Below, piece by piece: positions 63,840 through 64,000 of a stretch of 64,000 nt of DNA. Location: contig NZ_PKUU01000012.1 of the NCBI RefSeq assembly GCF_002899675.1, positions 113,135-177,134 on the forward strand, read 5' to 3'. The stretch comes from Clostridium sp. chh4-2 (lineage in GTDB: Bacteria; Bacillota; Clostridia; Lachnospirales; Lachnospiraceae). The position numbers were made by a program, and so were the translations under genes. Under the pieces are notes generated by a model, which had not been told where the DNA came from, did not search any database, and saw only the letters and a program-made list of their open reading frames with translations. Each line of letters starts with the position of its first letter. The first letter of the stretch is position 1.

Positions 63840-64000
63840 CGAGGAAGGGAGAGGCGGTCTTTACAGGAACCCGGGCGGGGGAGAATGAAAAAAGGCCAAT
63901 TGGGATTCGGGATTCGCCCCTAAGTGATACTAAGACCCACAAGTACAGAAAGAGACAGGATCGCGCCCATTCGCAGTGAACTCCTTATGACTTCACTGCT
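63840..64000 (+). repeat. Fold-back element D, cut by the window end
   Basis: Positions 63901-64000 align with 63330-63428 of element C, including 23 identical bases starting GGGATTCGGG, the AAGAGACAGG end of the arm and the core start GCGCCCATTCGCAGTGAACT. Core hairpin 1 is complete (CAGTGAA/TTCACTG), and the window then ends, so the right arm cannot be seen. The outer left arm (GGGCGGGGGA near 63873) also resembles C. Confidence 0.8.

Noticed and set aside
63412..63923. Frames of 66-96 aa between and within elements C and D
   Set aside because: Sequence repeats follow DNA palindromes and short direct repeats, not protein constraints.
63281..64000. Interpretation as CRISPR array or integron attC sites
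   Set aside because: No regular short repeats with unique spacers, no cas or integrase gene, and the structure is much longer than attC.

Overview
The window looks like the chromosome of a spore-forming, low-to-moderate G+C Gram-positive anaerobe, most likely a Lachnospiraceae (Clostridium cluster XIVa) species. The reasons are the division/cell-wall cluster with a SpoVD-type transpeptidase, the spoIIGA-sigE operon, a Spo0E-like phosphatase, LL-diaminopimelate aminotransferase, guanine-riboswitch-controlled molybdenum hydroxylase genes and frequent TTG/GTG starts behind strong AGGAGG sites. Genus-level placement is inference only.

Layout. (1) 1-6.6 kb: a D-2-hydroxyacid dehydrogenase, then a two-gene unit of a 139-aa unknown protein and a 1708-aa DUF4132 protein. 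(2) 6.6-23.4 kb: a catabolic accessory region. A guanine-class riboswitch with an overlapping terminator precedes a three-subunit xanthine-dehydrogenase-type hydroxylase and an NCS2 purine permease. Then come a LysR regulator divergent from a PrpF-family isomerase, an FAD/Rieske oxidoreductase, a LysM-GH18 protein, a PucR regulator, a DUF917 + hydantoinase/oxoprolinase pair, and an enolase-superfamily enzyme behind a promoter with a palindromic operator. (3) 23.4-31.5 kb: small mixed units: a cysteine amidase, a split ArsP-type permease divergent from a Crp/Fnr regulator, a NitT/TauT-type ABC permease and ATPase separated from each other by an L,D-transpeptidase and dapL, and a thioesterase. 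(4) 31.7-40.6 kb: the nusA-infB translation operon rimP-nusA-ylxR-L7Ae-infB-rbfA-nrnA-truB::ribF-DUF6472. IF-2 carries a long NRDGQ/GYQG repeat domain, and TruB and RibF are fused in frame. (5) 40.56-41.13 kb: a convergent intergenic region filled by two giant hairpins. (6) 41.1-43.6 kb: ychF, lgt, Spo0E-like gene. (7) 43.6-56.7 kb: the mra/fts/mur cluster, mraZ to ftsZ, without murG, murE, murF, murC or ftsA. (8) 56.7-61.5 kb: a regulator, an alpha/beta-hydrolase::AraC fusion divergent from a second hydrolase, and brnQ. These interrupt the usual ftsZ-spoIIGA neighbourhood. (9) 61.6-63.2 kb: spoIIGA-sigE with a Spo0A-type promoter. (10) 63.25-64 kb: two more giant hairpins, the last cut by the window edge.

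Most notable signal: a family of about 300-bp non-coding fold-back elements (40575-40872, 63281-63574, one truncated at 63840-64000, and a divergent relative at 40880-41089). One has 109-bp arms that match at 108 positions. Around 80 bp between the arms folds into two hairpins. This core is conserved, with many compensatory base-pair changes, between the element at 40.6 kb (read on the minus strand) and those at 63.3 and 63.9 kb. The arms themselves are not shared between the 40.6 and 63.3 kb copies, yet each is complementary to its own partner. I do not recognise this as a known RNA or mobile-element family.
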